From: Mycolicibacterium sp. P1-18 | GTDB lineage: Bacteria > Actinomycetota > Actinomycetes > Mycobacteriales > Mycobacteriaceae | Direction: 5' to 3' | Assembly: GCF_008329535.1 (NCBI RefSeq) | Contig: NZ_NPKR01000001.1 | Span: 62,001-126,000 of the forward strand | DNA: 64,000 nucleotides | Shown: piece by piece, positions 25,445 to 32,431 of the stretch | Position numbering within the stretch: position 1 is the first letter of the stretch | How the letters are laid out: every line of letters starts with the position of its first letter | Notes under the pieces: model-generated | Seen by the model: only the letters and a program-made list of their open reading frames with translations | What the model was told of the DNA's origin: nothing | Databases searched by the model: none | Made by a program: the position numbers and the translations under genes

Positions 25445-26478
25445 CGGTTGCCGCCCAATGCGACCACGGGGCTGGGTGGGGTCAGGTGGACGTTCGCGCG
25501 GGCCGAGCGGAAGTGCTCGACGGTGACGGCCAACCCGCGCGCGTAGTCCACGACCGGCGCCCATCCCAGTCGGTGTACGGCCAACGACACGTCCGGGCAC
25601 CGACGCTTCGGATCGTCGACCGGCCTGGGAATGAACCGAATCGGCGAGTCGGTGCCGGCCATGTCGCGGATGAGCTCGGCGATGCGCAGCACGGTCAGTT
25701 CGTCGGGGTTGCCGATGTTGACCGGACCCGCGAAGTCGCTCAGGCCCAGCGCGATGAGGCCGGCGACCGTGTCGTTGACGAAGCACAGGGAGCGGGTCTG
25801 CAACCCGTTGCCGGCCACCGTGATGGGCTCGCCGTCGAGTGCCTGCCGGCAGAACGTCGGCACCGCCCGGCCGTCGTCGGATCGCATGCCAGGGCCGTAG
25901 GTGTTGAAGATCCTGGCCACGCCGACGGACACGCCGCGCTCCCGGCGGGTGGCGAACGTCAACGCCTCCGCGTAGCGCTTGGCCTCGTCGTAGACGCTTC
26001 TGGGACCGACGGGATTGACGTTGCCCCAATAGGTTTCCCGCTGGGGATGTTCGAGCGGGTCGCCGTAGACCTCGCTGGTGGAGGCCAGCACGAATCGCGC
26101 GCCGCACCGTTCGGCCACGGCCAGCGCGACCGCGGTACCGCTGGACCCGACGCGCATGGTCGCCGTCGGCATGCGCAGGTAGTCCACCGGCGACGCGGGC
26201 GAGGCGAGGTGGAAGACGACGTCGAAGGGCATGGTCGCGTATTCCGGCGGGAGCGGCTCACTGACGTCGTGGCGCAGGAAGTGGTACCCGGCACGGCCGG
26301 CCAGCCGCTCGTGGGCGCCAGGCGCGCTGGTCGACAGGTCGTCGACGCAGACGACCTCCACCCGTCGGTCGAGCAGCGCCTTGCACAGATGGCTGCCGAC
26401 GAAGCCGGCTCCGCCGGTCACAAGGGCGCGGCGCCAGCCCGTTTGACGGCCCGGTTGCCGGGTACTGCCGTTGCTCAT
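25441..26478 (-). CDS. UDP-glucuronate decarboxylase-like epimerase/dehydratase (UXS type)
   Basis: A 345-residue extended SDR. It has ALVTGGAGFVGSHLCKALL, LASPASPVDYLRMP, catalytic STSEVYGDP, YDEAKRYAE (YxxxK) and VARIFNTYGPGMRSDDGR. The combination NVNPVGPRSVYDEAKR plus the PDVSLAVHRLGWAPVVDY tail closely resembles UDP-glucuronic acid decarboxylase (UDP-xylose synthase). With the UDP-glucose dehydrogenase at 16323 this gives a route UDP-glucose to UDP-glucuronate to UDP-xylose. Its ATG (26478-26476) overlaps by 2 nt the ATG of the divergent GT2 gene, so it has no private upstream region. A dTDP-sugar dehydratase activity is a less likely alternative. Confidence 0.87.
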   Translation of the reverse strand: MSNGSTRQPGRQTGWRRALVTGGAGFVGSHLCKALLDRRVEVVCVDDLSTSAPGAHERLAGRAGYHFLRHDVSEPLPPEYATMPFDVVFHLASPASPVDYLRMPTATMRVGSSGTAVALAVAERCGARFVLASTSEVYGDPLEHPQRETYWGNVNPVGPRSVYDEAKRYAEALTFATRRERGVSVGVARIFNTYGPGMRSDDGRAVPTFCRQALDGEPITVAGNGLQTRSLCFVNDTVAGLIALGLSDFAGPVNIGNPDELTVLRIAELIRDMAGTDSPIRFIPRPVDDPKRRCPDVSLAVHRLGWAPVVDYARGLAVTVEHFRSARANVHLTPPSPVVALGGNR

Positions 26479-27355
26479 GGTCACGGAATCACGCACCTCG
26501 TTCGTCATCGCCAGCCGGAACCGCTCGTCGGAACTGGCCGTAGTGGTAAAACGCCTGCTGGACACGACGACGTGCCCAATCGTTCTGGTGGACAACGCAT
26601 CCGACGACGACTCGGTGCTCGTGTCGAACGGACTCGCCTCGGAATCCGGCGGCCGGGTCGACGTGGTGGCGCTGCCGGAGAACCTCGGTGCGGTGGGGCG
26701 CAACGTCGGAGTGGCCCGGTGCGCAACGCCGTTCGTCGCCTTCTGCGACGACGACTCGTGGTGGGAACCCGAGGCGACGGAGATCGCCGAGGAGCTGTTC
26801 GACGCGCACCGCACCCTGGCCCTGCTGGCGGGCCGCACCGTCGTGTGGCCGGGCCAGCGCGACGATCCCATGGTGGAACTGCTCGCCACCAGCCCGCTGG
26901 GCCACGACCCGGCGCTGCCCGGGCCCTCGATCCTCGGCTTCCTGGCCTGCTCGGCGATGGTCCGCAAGACGGCGTTCGAGGCAGTCGGCGGGTTCAGCCC
27001 GATCCTGCACTTCCGTGGCGAGGAACGCCTGCTGGCATGGGATCTCGCCGCTCACGGATGGGATCTCTGCTTCAGCCCCCGCCTGGTGGCCCACCATCAG
27101 CCGTCGACGGTCCGCCCGCCCAGCTCGGTGCAGAAGGCCCGCAGCACCCGCAACGACGTCCTGACCACGTGGTTGCGTCGGCCGGCGCAAGAGTGCGTCT
27201 CCGCGGGCGTCGAATTCGTCAGGATCGCGGCCGTCGACCGGGCCCACGCGAAGGCGCTCGGGGAGGCGTTGCGGCTGCTGCCCATGGTCGCGCGGCAACG
27301 GCGACTGCTGCCACCGGAGGTCGAGGCGTCGCTGGCCAAGCTGGCCACCGCCTGA
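26477..27355 (+). CDS. Glycosyltransferase family 2
   Basis: A 292-residue GT-A family 2 enzyme: TSFVIASRNRSSELAVVVKR, IVLVDNASDDDS (nucleotide-binding Asp), VAFCDDDSWWEP (DxD-like metal site) and FSPILHFRGEERLLAWDL (acceptor/base region). It is the only gene of the glycan cluster on the plus strand. Its ATG at 26477 overlaps the start codon of the divergent UXS-like gene, and there is no recognisable ribosome-binding site, so its promoter must lie inside that gene or the message is leaderless. It ends 8 bp from the convergent GT4 gene. The sugar transferred is unknown. Confidence 0.88.
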   Translation: MVTESRTSFVIASRNRSSELAVVVKRLLDTTTCPIVLVDNASDDDSVLVSNGLASESGGRVDVVALPENLGAVGRNVGVARCATPFVAFCDDDSWWEPEATEIAEELFDAHRTLALLAGRTVVWPGQRDDPMVELLATSPLGHDPALPGPSILGFLACSAMVRKTAFEAVGGFSPILHFRGEERLLAWDLAAHGWDLCFSPRLVAHHQPSTVRPPSSVQKARSTRNDVLTTWLRRPAQECVSAGVEFVRIAAVDRAHAKALGEALRLLPMVARQRRLLPPEVEASLAKLATA

Positions 27356-27363
27356 GCGGGGCC

Positions 27364-28569
27364 TCATCGGACGGCCGCCATCCGGCGGTAGACGACGGCG
27401 AGGTCGTCGGCGACCCGGCCCCACGTGTAGCGCTCACACACCCGGCGCCGGCCGGCGCGCCCGAAGTCCCGACCGACGTTCGGCTGCCACAGGATGGGAC
27501 CGATCGCGTCGGCGAGTGCCCGCGGATCCTTCGGCGGCACCAGTCGTCCCGTCACCCCGTCGACGACGGTGTCCAGCATGCCGCCCACCGCCGAGGCGAC
27601 CACCGGTACGCCGCAGGCCATGGCCTCCAGCGGAACGATGCCGAACGGTTCGTACCACGGCGTCGCCGCGACCACGTCGGCCGAGCGCAGCAGCATCGGC
27701 ATCTCCTCGCGCAGCACACAGCCGTACAGGTGCACGCGGTCGGCGAGTCCGAGCCGGGCGGCCAGGCGCTGCAGCCGGATCGCCTCCCCGTCGGAGTCGA
27801 GCTGAGACTTGTCGGGGCCGCCGACGATTACCAGCTCGGCGTCCGGAAGGTGCCGCATGGCCTCGATCATCGTCTCGAAGCCCTTGCGCGGGACCAATCT
27901 CCCGACGGCGACGATGCGGTGCCGATGGCCCTTGGAGGCGGCGGGACCCCGCGGGGTGAACTCGGCGGTGTCGACCCCGCACGGGATGACGGAGACCTCG
28001 CCGCGTGGCCGGCCCATGCGCACCAGTTCCTCCACCTCGTCCGAACAGGTGGCCGCCACCCAGTCGACGTCGCGCGCCACGGTCGTCTCCAGCCGGATGC
28101 GGTCGTCGGGGCTGGTGTCGTCGGCACCCTGGTGCCGCCGCTTCACCACGCCCAGGGCGTGAAACGTCTGCACCGCAGGCACGTCGCAGGCCCGCGCGGC
28201 ACGTAGGGTCGCCAGCCCGGACATCCAGAAGTGGGCATGTGCCACGTCGGGCCGCCAGCCGTCCCACGACCGGATGAGCGAGTCACCGAAGGCCGGCATG
28301 TGTTGCAGCAATTCGTCCTTGGGGAGGTGTTCGGCCGGACCCGCCGGCACGTGTACCACGCAGAAGCCCTTCTCCGTCTCCACGCGTTCGGGCAGGTGCG
28401 GGTCGTCACGGCGGGTGTACACGACCACGTCGTGGCCGCGACGGGCGAGTGCTGCCGACAGTTCGGCCACCGCCACGTTCTGGCCGCCCGCGTCCACGCC
28501 GCCCAGATGTGCCAGCGGACTTGCGTGTTCGGAGATCATGGCGATCTTCAGCGGACTGGACGGTGTCAC
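27364..28569 (-). CDS. Glycosyltransferase family 4
   Basis: A 401-residue GT-B enzyme. It has an N-terminal acceptor domain with ISEHASPLAHLGGVDAGGQN and VAELSAALARRGHDVVVYTR, then a donor domain with VAVGRLVPRKGFETMIEAM and the ExxxxxxxE motif EPFGIVPLEAMACGVPVVAS. This resembles retaining family 4 transferases such as sucrose-phosphate-synthase-like and mannosyl/glucosyl transferases. The GTG at 28569 was chosen because GAGGAGG lies 7 nt upstream and it overlaps the upstream stop by 4 bp (GTGA); an ATG two codons earlier has the SD too close. It is part of the glycan cluster; the donor is unknown. Confidence 0.9.
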   Translation of the reverse strand: MTPSSPLKIAMISEHASPLAHLGGVDAGGQNVAVAELSAALARRGHDVVVYTRRDDPHLPERVETEKGFCVVHVPAGPAEHLPKDELLQHMPAFGDSLIRSWDGWRPDVAHAHFWMSGLATLRAARACDVPAVQTFHALGVVKRRHQGADDTSPDDRIRLETTVARDVDWVAATCSDEVEELVRMGRPRGEVSVIPCGVDTAEFTPRGPAASKGHRHRIVAVGRLVPRKGFETMIEAMRHLPDAELVIVGGPDKSQLDSDGEAIRLQRLAARLGLADRVHLYGCVLREEMPMLLRSADVVAATPWYEPFGIVPLEAMACGVPVVASAVGGMLDTVVDGVTGRLVPPKDPRALADAIGPILWQPNVGRDFGRAGRRRVCERYTWGRVADDLAVVYRRMAAVR

Positions 28570-29525
28570 GAGCATGCCTCCTCGATCAGCAAATCCCATT
28601 CGGCGAGGAAGCGCCCGATGCCGAAGTGGCTCGTCGCAAACTCCCGCGCCGCCTTGCCCGCCGCGACCGCCGATCCGTGGTCGGCAACGAAACCCTCTGC
28701 GGCCCAGCCCAGTACGTCGAGGTCGGCGTCGACGACCCCCGCTTCGGACGGAATGACCAACGGCGCCATGGTCGACGCGACCGCGACGACGGGCAGGCCG
28801 AGGAACATCGCCTCGAGCAGCGAGAGGCCCAGGGAGGTCCATCGCGCGGTGTGGACGTACAGTCGCCGCCTCGCCACCTGCGCCATCAGCTGCGTGGCCG
28901 GCAGGTCGCCCCGACCCGTCACGCGGGGACCCAGGTCGACCCCGTCGGTGCCGATTCCCCACACGTCGACGGGCACGTGCCGGCCGAGCGGTTCGAGGAG
29001 GTCCGCGCCGACGGTTCGCCACCGCCGACGCGGCTCGTTGATCATCGTTGCCGCCGAGGCGATCTCGCCGGTGTACAGCGGACCGGGGTCGTGGATGCCA
29101 TGGGCGACGACACTGGTGGGAGCCGAGCCGTTGTCCCACATCAGCCGGTTGTACTGCGTCACGTGGACCACCAGGACGTCGTCGCGCTCCGCCATGGGAT
29201 GAACGCTGTCGACCGGACTGGGACGTGGGGCGTTGTGCTCGACGTAGACGGCGGGCACGTCGACGCCGACGCGGCGGCCGAGCCACGACTCGGCGAGTGC
29301 GAGCTGCTCGGGCGCCTGCAGGACCACGAGGTCGACCTCGAGATTCGACAGTTCCTCCGGCGTCGCCTCGACGGCACGAGACCACTGCCGACCCTTCAGT
29401 CCGCCCGCCCGGTCGTCACCGCTGAACGGGATCACGTACTCGTGCCGCCCGGAGGTGAACGACTCCATCCACGAGCCGTGCACGTGCCATACGAGCACCT
29501 TGCGCGGCTTCAATGTCTGGGACAT
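28566..29525 (-). CDS. Putative GT-B glycosyltransferase
   Basis: A 319-residue protein resembling GT4/GT1-type enzymes. It opens with KVLVWHVHGSWMESF, has AVYVEHNAPRPSPVDS in the middle and, in the donor half, YVHTARWTSLGLSLLEAMF with the conserved EAM-type motif followed by LGLPVVAVAS. The short C-terminal domain ends with ATSHFGIGRFLAEWDLLIEE. The ATG at 29525 is preferred; a TTG at 29582 would add 19 residues and lies over an AT-rich promoter-like stretch. It overlaps the following GT4 gene by 4 bp. The sugar donor and acceptor are unknown. Confidence 0.82.
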   Translation of the reverse strand: MSQTLKPRKVLVWHVHGSWMESFTSGRHEYVIPFSGDDRAGGLKGRQWSRAVEATPEELSNLEVDLVVLQAPEQLALAESWLGRRVGVDVPAVYVEHNAPRPSPVDSVHPMAERDDVLVVHVTQYNRLMWDNGSAPTSVVAHGIHDPGPLYTGEIASAATMINEPRRRWRTVGADLLEPLGRHVPVDVWGIGTDGVDLGPRVTGRGDLPATQLMAQVARRRLYVHTARWTSLGLSLLEAMFLGLPVVAVASTMAPLVIPSEAGVVDADLDVLGWAAEGFVADHGSAVAAGKAAREFATSHFGIGRFLAEWDLLIEEACS

Positions 29526-29557
29526 GGCGGCGAAAGTACCCTTCGGATAATCATCTA

Positions 29558-29596
29558 AACGTAATTCGATGGCGAAAGACAACCACCAATTACGTT
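29558..29596. repeat. 9-bp inverted repeat in an AT-rich promoter region
   Basis: AACGTAATT (29558-29566) and AATTACGTT (29588-29596) form a perfect inverted repeat with a 21-bp spacer. It lies in the 133-bp gap between two glycosyltransferase genes on the minus strand. The region is far richer in A+T than its surroundings, so it may be an operator or promoter for the downstream operon (28566 leftwards). Confidence 0.45.
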
Positions 29597-29658
29597 CCTG
29601 AACAGTTGATTTGGGCGCGCATCAGCCCAACGAGACGGTAGGCTCCGCGCGCGATGGC

Positions 29659-30879
29659 TTAGGCGACGTCGCCCCGGGCGGGCACGGCGGCCGCCCGCCC
29701 CGCATCCCGCGGCCGGACGCCCTCGACCGCCATCTCGTAGGCCGTCGCCGCCTCCGCGGCGACCCGATCCCAGCAGTAGCGCGAACGGGCCCGCACCCGG
29801 CCCGCCAGACCCATGCCGCTGCGCAACGGCCCCGCCCGCAGCACCTCGTCGAGCGCCTTGGCCAACCTTGTGGGATCGCGCGCCGGCACCAGCACGCCCG
29901 TCACCTCGTGCACCACCGTGTCGAGCATGCCGCCGGACGCCGACGCGACGACCGGGAGGCCGCACGACATCGCCTCGACCACCGGCAGCCCGAAGGACTC
30001 GTACCAGGACGGGGCGACGAACACGTCCGCCGACCGCAAGATCGACGGAAGATCCTCGCGCGCAACCCGACCCGTCAGATGAACGCGGTCCGAGACGTTC
30101 AGCTCGAGGGCGAGGCTGCGCAGGCGGCACGCGCCGGGGTCCCAGTCCAGCCGGTGCCGGTCGGGGCCGCCCACCACGACGAGCTCGGCGGCCGGCAGCC
30201 GGGTCAGTGCCCGAACCACGTCCTCGAGACCCTTGTGCGGCAGCAACTCCCGGGCCACCGCGACGATCCGCTGTTCCGCGGTGCGCTCGACCGCCGGTCC
30301 CACCGCCGCGAACTGCCCGACGTCGATGGCCTGAGGTAGCACCGACAGGCGCCGTCGCGCGCACCCGAGGGCGACGAGCTCGGAGACGTCCTCCGTGCAC
30401 GACACCAGCACGCGCGCCGCAGATCTGGCGATGAGCCGCTCGAACCGGGGCCGCGGGGGCGGCCCCACCCGACGCCCCTGGCGCTGCTGCAGGGCGTGTC
30501 CCAGCTCGGGCAGACACTGCACGGCCGGAATCTGGTGACGGTCGGCGGCCAATTGCGCTGCCACGCCGTGAATCCACGACGCGGCACTGACCACGTCCGG
30601 CGGATCCTCACCCCACGCGTCGGAGAGGAACCGGGCGTAGTCGCCCATGACCGAGGCGACGTCGGCCTCGGAGCCCAATCCCGTCGGCGCCGCCGCGGCG
30701 CCCGGCATGGCGATCACCCGATAGCCCGCCTCGGGGTCCGCGTCGCCGCCGCGGCACGCGTACACCACGACGTCGACCCCACGCCCGGACAATGCCGACG
30801 CGAGCGGCTCGACGTCGTCGGGCTCCCGCGGGCCGCCCGCCGGACCGGTCCCGTGCGTTCCGACCAGTCCCACCCTCAT
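29659..30879 (-). CDS. Glycosyltransferase family 4
   Basis: A 406-residue GT-B enzyme. The acceptor half includes DDVEPLASALSGRGVDVVVY and SWIHGVAAQLAADRHQIPAV. The donor half includes VAVARELLPHKGLEDVVRAL, VVVGGPDRHRLDWDPG and the family 4 signature ESFGLPVVEAMSCGLPVVAS. It is similar in layout to the GT4 gene at 27364 and may be a diverged duplicate. The ATG at 30879 has GGAG 8 nt upstream. It begins the minus-strand glycan cluster but is separated from the next gene by 133 bp, so it may have its own promoter. The donor and acceptor are not known. Confidence 0.9.
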   Translation of the reverse strand: MRVGLVGTHGTGPAGGPREPDDVEPLASALSGRGVDVVVYACRGGDADPEAGYRVIAMPGAAAAPTGLGSEADVASVMGDYARFLSDAWGEDPPDVVSAASWIHGVAAQLAADRHQIPAVQCLPELGHALQQRQGRRVGPPPRPRFERLIARSAARVLVSCTEDVSELVALGCARRRLSVLPQAIDVGQFAAVGPAVERTAEQRIVAVARELLPHKGLEDVVRALTRLPAAELVVVGGPDRHRLDWDPGACRLRSLALELNVSDRVHLTGRVAREDLPSILRSADVFVAPSWYESFGLPVVEAMSCGLPVVASASGGMLDTVVHEVTGVLVPARDPTRLAKALDEVLRAGPLRSGMGLAGRVRARSRYCWDRVAAEAATAYEMAVEGVRPRDAGRAAAVPARGDVA

Positions 30880-30945
30880 TCGCGCTTCTCCACCCACATG
30901 CGAGGACGGGTCCCAACGTCTTCGGGCGGGGAAACATCAGGTCGC

Positions 30946-30994
30946 CCGTCTCTTCGCTTGGTGGACGGCCGCCTTCGCGAGGGGGACTCTTCGC
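30946..30994 (-). other. Hairpin with AGCGAAGA loop upstream of a GT4 gene
   Basis: In the 125-bp gap upstream of the GT4 gene, CCGTC (30946-30950) and GACGG (30964-30968) pair around a loop that reads CACCAAGCGAAGA on the minus strand. A second GCGAAGAG follows at 30987-30994. This resembles the element at 12818-12861, with the middle stem pair changed from C-G to T-A. The function is unknown. Confidence 0.3.
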
Positions 30995-31004
30995 CGCGGA
31001 CTCG

Positions 31005-31775
31005 CTACGGACGACGGTCGACGTCGATGATCAACGGCCGGTGGTCCGAGATCGGCATTTCGGGCGCGAGCGCGCCCGTCGCGATCAATCCGTCGTCGTC
31101 GGTCAACAGATGGTCCAGCTGTCTGCTGGGTGCGTCGTGCGGGAAGGTCGGCGCGGCGGCAAGGGCCCGCAGGCCCGAACATCGCCGCACCGCGTCCGGG
31201 CCGAGGTTGAGGTCACCGGCGAGCACGTGCGGACCGGGCAGTCCGCGTAGATCCCGGACCAGCCGCCGAAGCTGGCGACGGTTCCACCCCGGGACGAACG
31301 AGAGATGGGTGTTGGCGATGGTCAACGGGCCGAGCGGGGTCTCGAAGCAGCCGATCACCGCCGCCCGCGGTTCCTCGTCGACGATGATCACCTTGTTGAG
31401 TTCGCGCAGGTACACGGGGACCTTGACCGGAATTCTGGGCATCCGCACCACCTGCCACGAGGTGGCGGGATACCGCGACAGCAGCGAGATGCCGTACGCG
31501 GCCGCACCCGGCTGCTCGTCGCCGGTGGCGGCGCTCCACGTCGCTCCCGGTGTGCCGGCGATCGCCGCGACGAACCGATGGCTGACCGCCCCCATGGCCT
31601 CGGCGGCGGCGGCAGTCAGATCCGCGAGGTTGGACCGCGGCTGGTCGACGTCGACCTCCTGCAGTGCCAGCACGTCGGCGTCGATGGCGTGCACGCATTC
31701 CTGCAGCCTGCGGACATCGACCACGCCGTCGCCGACGGATCTGCCGTGCAGGATGTTGAATGTCGCGAGCCGCAT
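31005..31775 (-). CDS. Endonuclease/exonuclease/phosphatase family protein
   Basis: A 256-residue EEP-fold metal-dependent hydrolase. It shows MRLATFNILHGRS (metal-binding Asn), LALQEVD (metal-binding Glu), TIANTHLSF (catalytic His), VLAGDLNLGP (Asp/Asn pair) and PISDHRPLIIDV (final Asp-His pair), so all catalytic positions of the fold are present. Members cut DNA or RNA, or remove phosphates from lipids and sugars, and the substrate cannot be told from sequence. It is divergent from the nucleotidyltransferase-fold gene across only 19 bp. Confidence 0.88.
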   Translation of the reverse strand: MRLATFNILHGRSVGDGVVDVRRLQECVHAIDADVLALQEVDVDQPRSNLADLTAAAAEAMGAVSHRFVAAIAGTPGATWSAATGDEQPGAAAYGISLLSRYPATSWQVVRMPRIPVKVPVYLRELNKVIIVDEEPRAAVIGCFETPLGPLTIANTHLSFVPGWNRRQLRRLVRDLRGLPGPHVLAGDLNLGPDAVRRCSGLRALAAAPTFPHDAPSRQLDHLLTDDDGLIATGALAPEMPISDHRPLIIDVDRRP

Positions 31776-31776
31776 G

Positions 31777-31791
31777 GGGTACTAGGTACCC
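31777..31791. promoter_or_regulatory. Dyad GGGTAC-TAG-GTACCC between divergent start codons
   Basis: A 6-bp inverted repeat (31777-31782 and 31786-31791) with a 3-nt centre fills almost all of the 19 bp between the start codons at 31775 (minus) and 31795 (plus). Neither gene has room for a normal leader, so both may be leaderless and share an operator or overlapping -10 regions. Confidence 0.4.
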
Positions 31792-31794
31792 AAC

Positions 31795-32352
31795 ATGGAC
31801 ACCCATCAAGACGCCCTGCGCGACGCGCTCAAGCGTGGCGCGTCCGCCCTGAAGGCCTCGGGTCCGGACTTCGCCCTGGCCGGTAGCTATGCGCTCTGGG
31901 TGCACGGCGCACCCGAACCGGTGCACGACGTCGACTTCGTGGTGGCCGAGGCGAACGCCGACGCGGCCGCCGCCACCCTCGCCGACGCCGGCTTCGCGAT
32001 CGAACGCACACCCGAGGACTGGCTGTTCAAGGCGACGACGGCCGACGGCGCCGTGATCGACGTCCTCCACCGCGTCAACGGCATCAGCGTCGGCCCCGAC
32101 CTCATCGAGCAGGCCGACCGCCGCGACGTCCTCGCGATCGCCATGCCGGTCCTCTCGGCCACGGTGGTGATGTGCCAGAAGCTCAAGTCACTGCACGAGC
32201 ACCACTGCAACCTCGGCGCCCTGCTGCCCGCCACGCGGGCCGTTCGCGAGCAGGTCGACTGGTCCCTCGTCCGCGAGGCGACCGCCGACAACGACTTCGC
32301 GGCGGCGTTCCTCTTCCTCGCCCAGCGGCTGGGCATCGTCGCGGTACCGTAG
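31795..32352 (+). CDS. Nucleotidyltransferase-fold protein (AbiEii/MNT-like)
   Basis: A 185-residue protein with the minimal nucleotidyltransferase pattern: ALAGSYALWVHG (GS-type motif), then HDVDFVVAEANADAAA (DxD) and AVIDVLHRVNG (third Asp). Such proteins include antitoxin/toxin MNT pairs, AbiEii-like abortive infection toxins and small-molecule nucleotidyltransferases. No HEPN or AbiEi partner is adjacent, so a toxin-antitoxin role is not supported. The ATG at 31795 has no SD and follows the dyad by 3 nt, so the message is probably leaderless. Confidence 0.78.
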   Translation: MDTHQDALRDALKRGASALKASGPDFALAGSYALWVHGAPEPVHDVDFVVAEANADAAAATLADAGFAIERTPEDWLFKATTADGAVIDVLHRVNGISVGPDLIEQADRRDVLAIAMPVLSATVVMCQKLKSLHEHHCNLGALLPATRAVREQVDWSLVREATADNDFAAAFLFLAQRLGIVAVP

Positions 32353-32358
32353 CCCTAG

Positions 32359-32380
32359 GGCCGTTTTGGAATAAACGGTC
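32359..32380. terminator. Hairpin after the nucleotidyltransferase-fold gene
   Basis: CCGTTT (32361-32366) pairs with AAACGG (32373-32378) around a 6-nt loop. Two further pairs (one G-T) extend the stem to 32359-32380. It sits 6 bp after the stop codon, as expected for a terminator. A long U-tract is absent. Confidence 0.5.
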
Positions 32381-32396
32381 AACAAGCCGTCTTGAC

Positions 32397-32426
32397 CCTG
32401 GATGTCCCGTCGATCACATCCAGGAG
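32397..32426 (+). promoter_or_regulatory. Hairpin covering the ribosome-binding site of the LLM oxidoreductase gene
   Basis: CCTGGATGT (32397-32405) and ACATCCAGG (32416-32424) are a perfect 9-bp inverted repeat with a 10-nt loop. The right arm contains the first bases of the SD AGGAG (32422-32426), which is 5 nt from the ATG at 32432. Folding would mask the ribosome-binding site, so translation may be controlled by temperature, a ligand or a regulator. It could also be coincidental. Confidence 0.5.
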
Positions 32427-32431
32427 CGCGC

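Noticed and set aside
16323..30879. Mobile genetic island for the glycan cluster
   Set aside because: No integrase, transposase, tRNA or flanking direct repeats were seen, and GC content is high throughout except for one promoter island.
31795..32352. Toxin-antitoxin or abortive-infection module based on the nucleotidyltransferase fold
   Set aside because: No HEPN, AbiEi or other partner gene is adjacent; the neighbours are a nuclease-fold protein and an LLM oxidoreductase in separate units.
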